Part shown: positions 55,610 to 64,000 of the stretch, piece by piece
How the letters are laid out: the number at the start of each line of letters is the position of its first letter
How positions within the stretch are numbered: position 1 is the stretch's first letter
From: Branchiostoma floridae
Lineage: Eukaryota; Chordata; Leptocardii; Amphioxiformes; Branchiostomatidae
NCBI RefSeq assembly: GCF_000003815.2
Contig: NC_049979.1
Coordinates: 24,754,320-24,818,319, forward strand
DNA: 64,000 nt
Direction of reading: 5' to 3'
The notes under the pieces: generated by a model
Seen by the model: the letters and a program-made list of their open reading frames with translations, nothing else
The model's database searches: none
What the model was told of the DNA's origin: nothing
Position numbers and translations under genes: made by a program

Positions 55610-56123
55610 GAGTAGATAGATATGGACTACATCAGTCCCAGCACGAGAGGACCAGGTTAACCCAGACATGTACTAGTGTATTGGACTTAATGATCTTATC
55701 TGATCCTGCTAGAATAAACCACATGTTTACGTTAACACCGCTAGGTACGTCAGACCACTCTGTAGTTGTATGTAAACTTAACTTGATCCTACCAAGTAAA
55801 TGTGTAAAGCGTCAAAATGGCTAATACAAACTCCAGAACCCACAAACCCTGGGTTACCCCAGACATACTAGAGATGATCAGGCACAAAACCCTTCTTTAC
55901 CATGAGTACAAACAATCAAGAACACAGGACAGCTGGACAGACTATACTACGTATAAGAACAGTCTAACATACGAGCTTCGTAAAGCCGAACGTGAATACT
56001 ACAGCACCATCAGTGACAAGTTTAAAACTCCCGAGGGCTCAAAACTGTTATGGTCTGTTCTCAGCAATCTTACAGGAAAGGGAAGTAGAGGTATTCCAAC
56101 ACTGTCCTACAGGGGTGTTCTAG
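55610..56123 (+). pseudogene. LINE, 5' part: endonuclease end and linker
   Basis: It reads LDLMILSDPARINHMFTLTP then TSDHSVVVCKLNL, the last motif (S-D-H) of an AP-type endonuclease. After a one-step frame change near 55815 it reads THKPWVTPDILEMI and a Lys/Glu-rich linker up to the transposon insertion. The first part of the endonuclease and any ORF1 are missing. It continues in frame at 60191. Confidence 0.8.
56117..56123. repeat. Left target-site duplication GTTCTAG
   Basis: The same 7 bases occur at 60184-60190, on the other side of the transposon. They are part of the LINE coding sequence. Confidence 0.85.
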
Positions 56124-56470
56124 TAGGGGGGTGTTATTTCACGAAAATTATCAGATTGAACTTTAGCCCTGATTTAGTCTTGGAACGACATTCATGTAAA
56201 AAAATAAGAAGTCCAGCCCGAACCCCCCCCCCCCCTACCCTGAAAATTACTTTTTCAGCCCTAAAAACATGTGTTTTTTGGCTTTTTTTGAAACATCTAC
56301 TACTTTTGATTAAGTACAACGTAGAAAAATGTTCATGACAGAGCCTTTAATGGTTATAATGTAGCATGCCATGCCAGGGGATTACTTTGCACTGCAAAGA
56401 GTGTTGTGTCAAGGTCATTTTGTAGGTCAAAGGTCACCAAAATGGTAAAAAAATGCCAATTTTCATGCAA
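56124..56470. repeat. Left terminal inverted-repeat zone
   Basis: It pairs in mosaic fashion with 59830-60183. It includes G6 at 56126-56131 and a C12 run at about 56225-56236. Confidence 0.85.
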
Positions 56471-56759
56471 AAATTGACGACTTTCACACATTTCTCAAAG
56501 GTCAAAGAAGAAACATGTTTATTATGAGCTCACTGGCTCCTCTGCTGTGTATCATGTCACGAGAATATAGTTTGCGTGATAAAAAAGTCACATAGGCTTC
56601 CATCGAATATTTCGAACATACTCATTGCACGCCAACTGTGGCATGATCGAACATTCGAATACCTGATTCGGACGTTGGAACATTTTTGTTGTAACTACAA
56701 GTATCCATAACAGAATTCAACATAACATCGTTAACCACAGTCATAATGTTCATTGTGGT

Positions 56760-57854
56760 TCACTTTGATAGATCATTAACGACTGCGTCAAAGTCTTCCC
56801 AGGACACGTCTGCTCTGCAACTTATCTTTGACAAATAGGTCTTCAAGTTGTTGGCATATCTAGACAAAGATAGATTCTTGTATTTCTCCTTTAGCTTGAA
56901 CAGAGGAGAAGTCTTGGGCAAAGACAGACTGGTAGCCTTGCTGTACCTAATTTCAAGATACAGTCGGTCCACTTTGGCTTCCTCAGATAAAGTTGACTGC
57001 GTGAATTTGTCAACCTCCTCTGGTGTCGTGAAGGGACCACCCATGGACTTCAGCTTGTGCAAATCTGCATTCCGTTTTCGATCCAGGTCCTCATTCTGAG
57101 CTTCTTTTACGCTGAGTCCCTTCTCTTCTAGCTTCTGCTGTGAATCCTTCCAGCTCTCCCACAGGGCTACGAGCTTACCGTCTTGCCTGACCAGGTCACG
57201 GAATTTGTCCATTTCGTCTGCTGGCTTGAGTTCAATCAGGTCGACTGACTTCGCCTTCACTATGCTGCTACTTGCAGCAGCCAACTGACCAGCTCCTCGG
57301 ACGGATAACTCATGCTGGAACGATCCGACATGCCTCTCAGCAGCAATGTTGTTGATTGGTGCTTGCTTCAACTTAGCTTGATTCTTTCTGCTAACTAGGA
57401 GTTCACTGGTTTCGTCATATTCTCCAAACCCAAATACGTTTCCCCTTTGTCTATGGAACCCTTCGGCGAGTTTTGGTAGAGCAAGGGAAGCAACTTTGAC
57501 AATTCTGTCTGAATGTTCTTTCACAACATCGGCAACAGCTGAGAGAATCTCTTCACTGTACTTGCAGTTCTGGAACAACTCTGTGGTTGTGAATCCAAAG
57601 GCTGGCTTGGAAGTGTCCAGAAGTTCCCGTGGATTAGTCGTTGTCAGATCATGGTACAGTTCCTTCATGTGAAGTGTGAGTCTACCGTAGTCGATAGTTG
57701 TCGACGTGGTGATCGCTAGGAAAGGCTCTATCAAATGGACACCGAACAACGCACCTACTGCTAGGTGCACCTTCAGAAACTCAACTCCCTCAAATGTCCT
57801 CACAATGCAGGACATGAGTGTTAGTAACACAGTGGATGAATTGCTCAGTGACAC
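56760..57854 (-). CDS. Transposase-like protein, C-terminal part (shifted frame)
   Basis: It overlaps the upstream frame by 65 bases. The useful sequence begins near MSCIVRTFEGVEFLKV at about 57815. It is mostly helical, then reads FGFGEYDE and INNIAAERHVGSFQHEL, whose Glu (codon 57338-57336) is a candidate third catalytic residue. It then has an Ala/Ser-rich stretch and a charged C-terminal half ending at a stop at 56760. The overlap and matching composition say this is the same protein, split by a single frameshift or a programmed one. The sequence around the join shows no obvious slippery heptamer. Confidence 0.7.
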   Translation of the reverse strand: MSLSNSSTVLLTLMSCIVRTFEGVEFLKVHLAVGALFGVHLIEPFLAITTSTTIDYGRLTLHMKELYHDLTTTNPRELLDTSKPAFGFTTTELFQNCKYSEEILSAVADVVKEHSDRIVKVASLALPKLAEGFHRQRGNVFGFGEYDETSELLVSRKNQAKLKQAPINNIAAERHVGSFQHELSVRGAGQLAAASSSIVKAKSVDLIELKPADEMDKFRDLVRQDGKLVALWESWKDSQQKLEEKGLSVKEAQNEDLDRKRNADLHKLKSMGGPFTTPEEVDKFTQSTLSEEAKVDRLYLEIRYSKATSLSLPKTSPLFKLKEKYKNLSLSRYANNLKTYLSKISCRADVSWEDFDAVVNDLSK

Positions 57855-59481
57855 TGTTGTGTTGGTTTGTGGCAGTTACCAGGAACTTACTGAAAATCTT
57901 CTCTGAGCCTATACCCTGTTCGATGGCTGCAAAGAGATTGATAAGTTCACGGTTGAACATCAGCACAGGATGCGTGTGGCAGAGAAGGTGGTCCGGTATG
58001 TGGTCGGTGCCAAGCTCTAGAGCCACCATTTCTTCAATGCCGAAGTTGTGACTCACGCCATCTGTGAGCTTGAAAGTGACCTTCTCTTGTATATCCTTGG
58101 CAGTGTACTTACCATTACTTACAACAGATAGAATGTTCATGATTGTGATTCTTAGCTGGGTGAGGTTCTCTCTAGTCTCAGAGGAAATCGGAAGCGTGGG
58201 GAAGGCACGGTATTTGCCATTGATCGTGATGCCCTGGACGCTAAATGATCCACATCCCTTCTTCTTGCTTCCATCATCATGATAGGTGATGACCACGTCG
58301 GAACTCGACATCATCAACTCAACAATTTCTGAAAGGGCGAGGGCCAGAATAGCTTTTCCTGCCTGACGTACCTGTGAATCATGTGGTACAGTGTCCAGGT
58401 CAATTACGTCTTCATCCTCTGAGTGGTACTTCCACTTTCTTCCAAACAGAATGTTTGCAGTCTCCACAATGCCTGCTATAGCCTGGCTGTATGAACAGTG
58501 GTAAACACTGACGAGTTTGTCCGCACACCTATAGAATTCTGGCTTGACTTTACGAGCAGATATACGTAGATGCTGATAGCACTGTGGCATTACATTGCTA
58601 TCACTCTCATTGCCGCCAGTGTCCGTGGCAACATGTACAACTCTTCTCCTTTTGGACTGAATTTCCTCAGTTGTAGGATCATATGTACTATCTGCTGTAA
58701 CATCTTCCTCTGATGTACTGTCAGTAGATACGGCAGTGGTCTCTGTGGTCACCTCCTCCATAGCTTCATCGTATGTTGACCCAAGTAACGTTCTGTCAGC
58801 CTTCTTGCGCTCTTCTTCTTTCTTCTGCCTGGCTTGCAAGGCCTTTTCCCTTGCATTCTTTTGTTGCATTGTTCTCTCCCACTTTCTATCAACCTGCTCC
58901 TCGCAGTAGCCCTTGCGGTCATTGCGCATGGAATTCAAGAATTCCCATTCCTCGTCTCCCATCTTGACCCCAAACGTGTTCTCCTGGGACTCCCGTGCCG
59001 ATTTGTTCTCGCAAAAAATGTCAAACAGCTTGTCCATATCACCATTGTATTCATTCATGTCACTTTTCCATTTCTCACTTCGTTTGCACTGTGGCCGATT
59101 CATATTGGTCAGGAAGCGGGTGTAAAGTGCTTCTATTCTGCTGGCAATGTATTGCTCCCCAATGGTATATATGTTGCAGAACAACCAGTGGTCTTTTAAT
59201 GCAGAGGCAAGAATCTTTGCAGCCATAGCTCTGGTTCGCTGGACTTTACCTGCTCTTGCAGGGCGAAGTAGATACATCATACATTCGATGATGTCTTTCT
59301 TCCGTGGCAAGACACCATTAGGGAGNNNNNNNNNNNNNNNNNNNNNNNNNNNNNNNNNNNNNNNNNNNNNNNNNNNNNNNNNNNNNNNNNNNNNNNNNNN
59401 NNNNNNNNNNNNNNNNNNNNNNNNNAGTTCTTTCTTGGCTTTTGACCTTGTACAAACTTCCGCCATTGTTAATTTTTTCAA
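57790..59481 (-). CDS. Transposase-like protein, N-terminal and central part
   Basis: It starts MKKLTMAEV near 59481; a second Met lies five codons on. A 100 N gap interrupts it early (59425-59326). In order it has a basic helical N-terminal region, a Lys/Glu-rich coiled-coil-like stretch (QARQKKEEERKKADR), a Thr/Ser/acid-rich linker with a basic SKRRR that could be a nuclear signal, then a probable RNase H-like core. The core has ITYHDDGSKKKGCGSFSVQG (Asp codons at 58278-58273), later KLTDGVSHN (Asp codon 58062-58060) followed by LLCHTHPVLMFNRE, a C-x2-H like those after the second catalytic Asp in hAT and KDZ transposases. It is expected to cut and join the element ends. The frame ends at 57790, where the protein seems to continue in another frame. 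No family name recognised. Confidence 0.75.
   Translation of the reverse strand: MKKLTMAEVCTRSKAKKEXXXXXXXXXXXXXXXXXXXXXXXXXXXXXXXXXXLPNGVLPRKKDIIECMMYLLRPARAGKVQRTRAMAAKILASALKDHWLFCNIYTIGEQYIASRIEALYTRFLTNMNRPQCKRSEKWKSDMNEYNGDMDKLFDIFCENKSARESQENTFGVKMGDEEWEFLNSMRNDRKGYCEEQVDRKWERTMQQKNAREKALQARQKKEEERKKADRTLLGSTYDEAMEEVTTETTAVSTDSTSEEDVTADSTYDPTTEEIQSKRRRVVHVATDTGGNESDSNVMPQCYQHLRISARKVKPEFYRCADKLVSVYHCSYSQAIAGIVETANILFGRKWKYHSEDEDVIDLDTVPHDSQVRQAGKAILALALSEIVELMMSSSDVVITYHDDGSKKKGCGSFSVQGITINGKYRAFPTLPISSETRENLTQLRITIMNILSVVSNGKYTAKDIQEKVTFKLTDGVSHNFGIEEMVALELGTDHIPDHLLCHTHPVLMFNRELINLFAAIEQGIGSEKIFSKFLVTATNQHNSVTEQFIHCVTNTHVLHCEDI
59326..59425. other. Assembly gap (100 N) inside the transposase gene
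   Basis: Exactly 100 N, so the number of missing codons is unknown. Confidence 0.99.
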
Positions 59482-59537
59482 TTAGTATGTGGCATGTGAA
59501 ACTTTGATGTGGGTTTGTGATCGAAGCAAAGAAACAT

Positions 59538-59549
59538 CACCTTATATAC
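59538..59549 (-). promoter_or_regulatory. TATA-like box of the transposase gene
   Basis: Minus-strand GTATATAAGG lies about 60 bases upstream of the first ATG, between the gene and the E2F-like palindrome. Confidence 0.4.
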
Positions 59550-59576
59550 ATAAGAAAAAAATTGTATTAAGTAGGT

Positions 59577-59700
59577 TCCATTTGAATTTGCCGCCATTGA
59601 CTAAAAACGTTTGGCGGGAATCATAGTTCTGGAGTCATAGTAATTCCCGCCAAATTGTGTCATACTAGTAATGGTGGCAAATTTGAATAATAAATGGCAG
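59577..59700. promoter_or_regulatory. Palindrome with paired E2F-like sites upstream of the transposase
   Basis: Imperfect arms of about 50 bp. The inner sites are TTTGGCGGGAA at about 59610 and TTCCCGCCAAA at about 59645. The outer arms are TTTGAATTTGCCGCCATT and its near complement AATGGTGGCAAATTTGAA. TTTGGCGGGAA matches the known E2F consensus. It lies about 100-220 bases upstream of the transposase start. Confidence 0.55.
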
Positions 59701-59830
59701 CTATATGTTGTACTATTTTAAATCTAATGTAATGCATGGGGCTTTGAAAGGCCAAAAGGCCATGGGAATCCGTCCAGGAAACCAAAGGAGAGTAAACTCA
59801 GGACAGATTTGACAAAATGTGAAAGTGTTG
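59700..59830. other. Transposon spacer
   Basis: Non-coding sequence between the palindrome and the right inverted-repeat zone. Nothing recognised. Confidence 0.5.
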
Positions 59831-60183
59831 TGATTTTAAAAAAAAAAAGGCATTTTGTTGACCTTTGACCTACAAAATGACCTTGACATTAGACTTTTCA
59901 TTATACAAAGTGCTCTTACAATACCACATGACACATATAAGATCATTCAATGGCCCATCTTGGACATATCTGTACATTGTAAGGGAACAAAAGTGAACAA
60001 CCTTTGAAATTGCCAAAAAAAGACACATTTTCAGGGTTGCAAAAGTAATTTTCAGGGTAGGGGGGGGGGGGGGGGTTGGATGACATTTTCTAAAAAATTA
60101 TATAGAAGTGCTTAAAACATCTTGTTGCATCAGGAAATCAGGGCTATTTTGGTATTTGGTATTAACACCCCCCCCCCCCCCTA
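59830..60183. repeat. Right terminal inverted-repeat zone
   Basis: Complement of the left zone in blocks, with a G18 run at about 60060-60076 and a C14 run at the tip, 60168-60181. Confidence 0.85.
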
Positions 60184-60190
60184 GTTCTAG

Positions 60191-61410
60191 TGGAGAAAGA
60201 TGGCGAGAAAGCCGAACTTCTAAATGAAATATTTGTAAACATCACCAAAGACTGCAACCGCCCTGACAGGACTAAGAAACTACCAATACTTACCTCCAAG
60301 CAGTTTACATCACTCCAAGTCACTTCAGAGGAGGTACTAACCGTACTACAAAGTCTCCAAGTGAACAAAGCTCCGGGACCTGACGGCATCCCAAACAGCT
60401 TACTCAGGGAGACTGCGCCTGAAATCTGTGACTCGCTACGGTGTCTATTCAACTACTCTCTGGCGACTGGACTATTCCCTACGGAGTGGAAGCAGAGCAA
60501 TGTAACCCCTGTACACAAGAAGGGCGACAGAACTGATCCCTTCAACTATAGACCTATATCCTTGCTACCAACAGTAGCTAAGGTGCTCGAAAGACTGGTC
60601 CACAACCATCTGTATACCTACCTTGAAGAGAACCGCCTTCTGCATAAAAATCAGTCTGGCTTCCGAAAAGGGGACGGCACCGTCCTGCAGCTGATCCGAC
60701 GAGTCGACGACTGGGCCAAGTCCATTGAAGATCCGGACATCTCTTGCACAGCAGCCGTCTTTCTCGACGTAAAGCGTGCGTTTGATACCGTCTGGCATCA
60801 AGGACTCACCTACAAGTTGACTCGTTACGGAGTGGGAGGGCAGCTGGTCCGCTGGTTTGACAGCTACTTGACGGGGAGGCAACAACGAGTCGTCATAAAC
60901 GGTGTCGCCTCAACCTGGGGAACAACAACAGCGGGAGTGCCTCAAGGCAGTATACTGGGACCGTTGTTGTTCCTGCTGTACTTAAACGGTATGATGAGCC
61001 TCCCATGCAAGTCATCACTAAATTGCTTTGCAGATGACACATCTCTCTACAACTCAGCCAAGACAGTGCAGGAAGTGGCAGTCACCACAAATGCAGATCT
61101 ACAACTTGTATCCCACTGGTTTTCGGACTGGGGCCTAAGTCTACACCCTGATAAGTGTAAGGTGGTCTGCATAAAATCTAATCGTAACAACGTCCAGCTA
61201 CCTCCTATCTACCTACTCGGGAAGATTGTGGAACAAGTGCCTTTCTACAGTCATCTAGGTGCCACCATCCACCAATCCCTCAGATGGACAGAGCACGTAC
61301 AAAAGGCCACGAGCAAAAGTAGAAAACTGCTAGGCCTCTTGCGCAAAGTCAGTGGCAAACTTGGAAGACAGGCCTTAGAAACAGCAAACTTTGCTCTAGT
61401 TCGACCCAAG
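60191..61410 (+). pseudogene. LINE, reverse transcriptase core
   Basis: An unbroken frame of about 400 codons with all RT blocks in order: APGPDGIPNSLL, PVHKKGD, YRPISLLP, QSGFRKGDGT, AVFLDVKRAFDTVWH (motif A Asp), GVPQGSILGPLLF (motif B), FADDTSLY (motif C, catalytic FADD), LHPDKCKVV (motif D) and HLGATIHQSLRW (motif E). The set is typical of CR1/L2-group non-LTR elements. The frame is stopped by a 10 base insertion at 61411-61420. The enzyme would copy element RNA at a nicked target. It is dead as it stands because of the breaks and the nested transposon. Confidence 0.9.
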
Positions 61411-61420
61411 TAAAAGCAAG

Positions 61421-62230
61421 TTGGAGTACGCGTCAGCGCTACTGGGTGACTTGGCAAGCTCAGCTAGCAGGATGCTAGAACAGGTCCAGTACCAAGCAGG
61501 CCTTCTCGTCACAGGGGCGATGAAGGGTACCCCAAAGTCTAACCTACTGCAGGAACTGGAATGGGACTCTCTAGCCACCAGACGACAGCTCAACTCACTC
61601 ACCATCATGTACAAAATGACAAACGGACTTGAACCCCCACATTTACAGCTGCTCACTCCGTCAACAAGAGGCGCCCAGTCTACAACACGTCTACAACTAC
61701 GCAACAACACTCACCTTCATGTTCCTCGTTGCCGGACACAGACCTTCAAAATTAGTTTTATCCCCTTCACGTCTTCACTCTGGAACCAGCTACCACAGAC
61801 AGTCAGAGACGCCCGTAGCCTCGCTGATTTTAAGAGAGTGAGCAAAAAGCACCTGTTCACCACAAGGCACCACCAAACTTACCGACGACTCGGCCCAAGG
61901 CAGAGCAACATCCAAGCTGCCAGGCTTCGCATGGGTTGGTGTCAACTGAACAGTACCTTGCACAAAATGAACATCAAGAGCAAACAATGTGTCTGTGGGG
62001 CCTCTTCTGAAACAGTCCAACACTACCTACTACATTGCCCCCTGTACTCTGAGCAGCGTAGCAAACTCACCACCACTGTTGAATGCCTTGTACGACAACG
62101 GCCTACTGTTTCACTACTGCTCCACGGCTCACCTGACCATGACCCTGTCATCAATAGACAGCTTTCAGAAGCACTATGTGTGTACATGATATCTACCAAA
62201 AGATTCTCTTCCAGCCGTGCCACTGTCTAG
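61421..62230 (+). pseudogene. LINE, C-terminal region with zinc knuckle
   Basis: It continues the LINE protein after the 10 base insertion: LEYASALLGDLAS, QAGLLVTGAMKGT, FFSSLWNQLP-like region, then RLRMGWCQLNSTLH, CVCGASSETVQHYLLHCPLYSEQR, and a stop at 62228-62230. The C-x-C...H-x4-C knuckle closes the protein, as in the fragments at 6090 and 8590, but the sequence is a different subfamily. Confidence 0.85.
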
Positions 62231-62440
62231 TAAATTTTAGCTAGTCAGGCATAAGTGTTAGCTTTACGTGCTTTTATTGCAACAACTATTTTATTCTATT
62301 ACTGTATATACATGTTCATCTTGTATTGTATATCTATATGTCTTTGGCCACGATACCAGCCATGCTGCCTAGTGCTCACAGTGTATTGTCTTGTTACAAC
62401 CTGAATAAAGAGGTGTTTTGTTTTCGTTGGCTCGAGGTAC
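62231..62440 (+). other. LINE 3' UTR
   Basis: Non-coding sequence after the stop with CTGAATAAAGAGGTG at 62401-62415, a likely poly(A) signal. The element probably ends near 62425-62440, before the minisatellite. Confidence 0.55.
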
Positions 62441-62487
62441 TCAAAGAGCTCTGGACATTGAGACATCGTCCGCATAGCCCACATTCA

Positions 62488-62765
62488 TGGTGTCAGGATG
62501 TACTGTTGTTACATACTCAGGGTGTCAGGATGTACTGTTGTTACATACTCAGGGTGTCAGGATGTACTGTTGTTACATATTCAGGGTGTCAGGATGTACT
62601 GTTGTTACATATTCATGGTGTCAGGATGTACTGTTGTTACATACTCAGGGTGTCAGGATGTACTGTTGTTACATATTCAGGGTGTCAGGATGTACTGTTG
62701 TTACATACTCAGGGTGTCAGGATGTACTGTTGTTACATACTCAGGGTGTCAGGATGAACTGTCTT
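62488..62765. repeat. 32 bp minisatellite, eight copies plus a decayed one
   Basis: The unit is GGTGTCAGGATGTACTGTTG plus TTACATACTCAG. Variants are C/T in ATA(C/T)TCA and G/T at the unit start (T in copies 1 and 5). It begins within 60 bases of the LINE end. Confidence 0.95.
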
Positions 62766-62769
62766 TTTA

Positions 62770-63410
62770 CACATGTGATGTCCAGCATGAAGCCAGTGCG
62801 AGTCAGTCTTGAGGACATCTGTTAAATTCTCTGGGCAATATTCGCTGCCCGCTGCGTGTTTCTCACAAAGCCGCAGTGTGCAAATGTGAAATTCGCCTAA
62901 TCAACATGGACGGCATACCGATCGATGCCATACAACACACCGTTCAACACGTTCATCAGGTTAGCAGTAGAACGGTACCACTCAGGCTGGACCTTTGGTA
63001 TCGTTAGGAATTAGTTCAGAAGAGGTTATCATTTATAGAACAACCGAAAAATTCATCAACGTTTGAATGTACATGAAATTGAATCACTGTGTTGACATCC
63101 TTCGTAGCTTTGGAATAATGACAGCTCAGAGACGGTATTAGACTGGTTTCGACTTAAATCGTCTTTCTCAAGAATCAGTGTGAGTTATCAGAAGTAAAAC
63201 GTCCTTTGCTTTGGCTTTTTTATGCTCATCGGTCAAAAGCATCACATGGCAACCGTTACTAGAACTGCAATGCTTCACAGCATAGTCCTGTTGAAAACTT
63301 AATGTCGTGACGCCAGAATTGATTACTGTCCACCCTTTGTGCTGCATGTTCGTCATGTAAAAAAAACAGACAAACCTATTTCAGATAAAATCGGTGTGCC
63401 TGTTTCTCTC
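62770..63410. other. No recognised feature
   Basis: No coding or repeat signal supported. Confidence 0.4.
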
Positions 63411-63414
63411 TTCC

Positions 63415-63415
<1 letters not shown>

Positions 63416-63450
<35 letters not shown>

Positions 63451-63640
63451 CGTGCGTGTGTGTGTGTGTGTGTATGTATATGTGTGTGTGTGTGTGCGTG
63501 CGTGTGTGTGTGTGTGTGTGTATACGTGTGTGTGTGTGTGTGCGTGCGTGCGTGTGTGTGTGTGTGTGTACATGTGTGTGTGTGTGTGTGCGTGCGTGTG
63601 TCTGTGTGTGTGTGTGTAGGTGTGTCTGTATGTCTGTATG
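63416..63640. repeat. TG microsatellite with CG and TA interruptions
   Basis: About 225 bp of TG with periodic GTGCGTGCGTG interruptions roughly every 60 bp, so a higher-order repeat is possible. All long Cys/Val ORFs here come from the repeat. Confidence 0.95.
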
Positions 63641-64000
63641 TCTGTCGATCATTATTTACAATTTTACAATTTAACAAACTCACAAGCAAAGAGCCGCTTT
63701 CGTCATGGATGAAAGATTTTCTCCTATAGCATATTTCTATTCATGGGCCTATAGCGTTACCTGGCAATTCTCACTTGAAATTGAATAACAGTTTGATCGT
63801 ATTGCACGTTTAATCCGCTTGTACTTTGTGTGTGAACTCGGCTTTGTCTTTTTAAACCCAAACGTCTGTAACTTCTCGTAGCAATGAGCTGAATGTACAA
63901 TGTCTTCACTTTGGGCTGAGGCGGTGCTATTTGTTATGTTTTCGAGAGAAATTGTTTAACTGAACCTTTGTTTAATTAAAAACTGGAACTTTATCATTTG
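63641..64000. other. Window end, nothing recognised
   Basis: No supported feature. Confidence 0.4.

Larger units (their letters stand above)
56124..60183 (-). mobile_element. 4,060 bp DNA transposon inserted in the LINE
   Basis: The ends are TAGGGGGGTGTTA at left and TAACACCCCC...CTA at right. The inverted repeat zone is about 350 bp on each side but is a mosaic of conserved blocks. In order from each tip these are TAGG...GTGTTA, TAGCCCTGATTT, a run of C then TACCCTGAAAATTACTTTT, TTTTTTGGC, and TGTCAAGGTCATTTTGTAGG with CAAAGGTCA. Target duplication GTTCTAG, 7 bp. It carries one minus-strand gene in two frames. Removing the element and one target copy rejoins the LINE frame (...RGVLV then EKDGEKAEL...). 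The superfamily is not recognised. A 7 bp target and RNase H-like motifs with an insertion suggest the hAT/P/KDZ/Dada side of the DDE transposons. Confidence 0.9.

Noticed and set aside
62488-62765. Regular repeats resembling a CRISPR array
   Set aside because: The units are directly abutting with no variable spacers, and the genome is animal.
62326-62825. Three overlapping ORFs with CTVVTYS / VLLLHT repeats
   Set aside because: They come from the 32 bp minisatellite, which has no stop in any frame. There is no start context or homologue.
63339-63729. Several 65-111 codon Cys/Val or His/Thr ORFs
   Set aside because: They are translations of the TG/CA microsatellite in different frames.

Overview
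The window looks like invertebrate deuterostome DNA, most probably from an amphioxus (Branchiostoma). The grounds are long introns packed with short inverted-repeat elements, LINE and Penelope-like retroelement remains, GT-AG splice signals, and calmodulin/troponin C-like EF-hand exons. There is no bacterial gene organisation. Five runs of N (four of exactly 100 bases, one of 832) mark scaffold gaps. The species call is an inference; the rest is read from the sequence.

The real host genes are two tandem paralogues on the minus strand, each rebuilt here from five small exons. Gene 1 (exons at 21365-21476, 17956-18099, 4500-4715, 2768-2824 and 1655-1716) encodes 196 residues. Gene 2 (48164-48272, 38528-38671, 33895-34101, 33032-33088, 32117-32166) encodes 188 residues. 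Both start with Met-x-Cys-Cys-Tyr-Cys-Thr, continue through a short Ser/Thr/acid-rich linker, carry four EF-hands, and end in short dissimilar tails. Every intron is phase 1 and lies at the same place in both genes. They look like a duplicated pair of membrane-tethered calcium sensors; the tethering is inferred from the cysteine cluster.

The introns and the roughly 10.6 kb between the genes (21.5-32.1 kb) are mostly repeats. The main one is an approximately 1.1 kb element, called repeat A below, with a palindromic end, a three-module interior and many ATGCAAAT octamers; it occurs in both orientations. Others are TTA-, TTAA-, TA- and ACT-flanked miniature elements, long fold-backs, tRNA-like SINEs, and C-terminal debris of LINEs and two Penelope-like elements.

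The right end (55.3-62.5 kb) holds a 5'-truncated LINE on the plus strand with a complete reverse transcriptase core. It is split by a 4,060 bp DNA transposon at 56124-60183. That transposon has a 7 bp target duplication, mosaic terminal inverted repeats of about 350 bp with poly-G/C runs, and a large minus-strand transposase-like gene that I cannot place in a named superfamily. Removing it with one target copy makes the LINE reading frame continuous. This is the best candidate for something undescribed, together with the Cys-tagged EF-hand pair. A 32 bp minisatellite follows the LINE, and a 59 bp minisatellite and large TG/CA tracts lie nearby.
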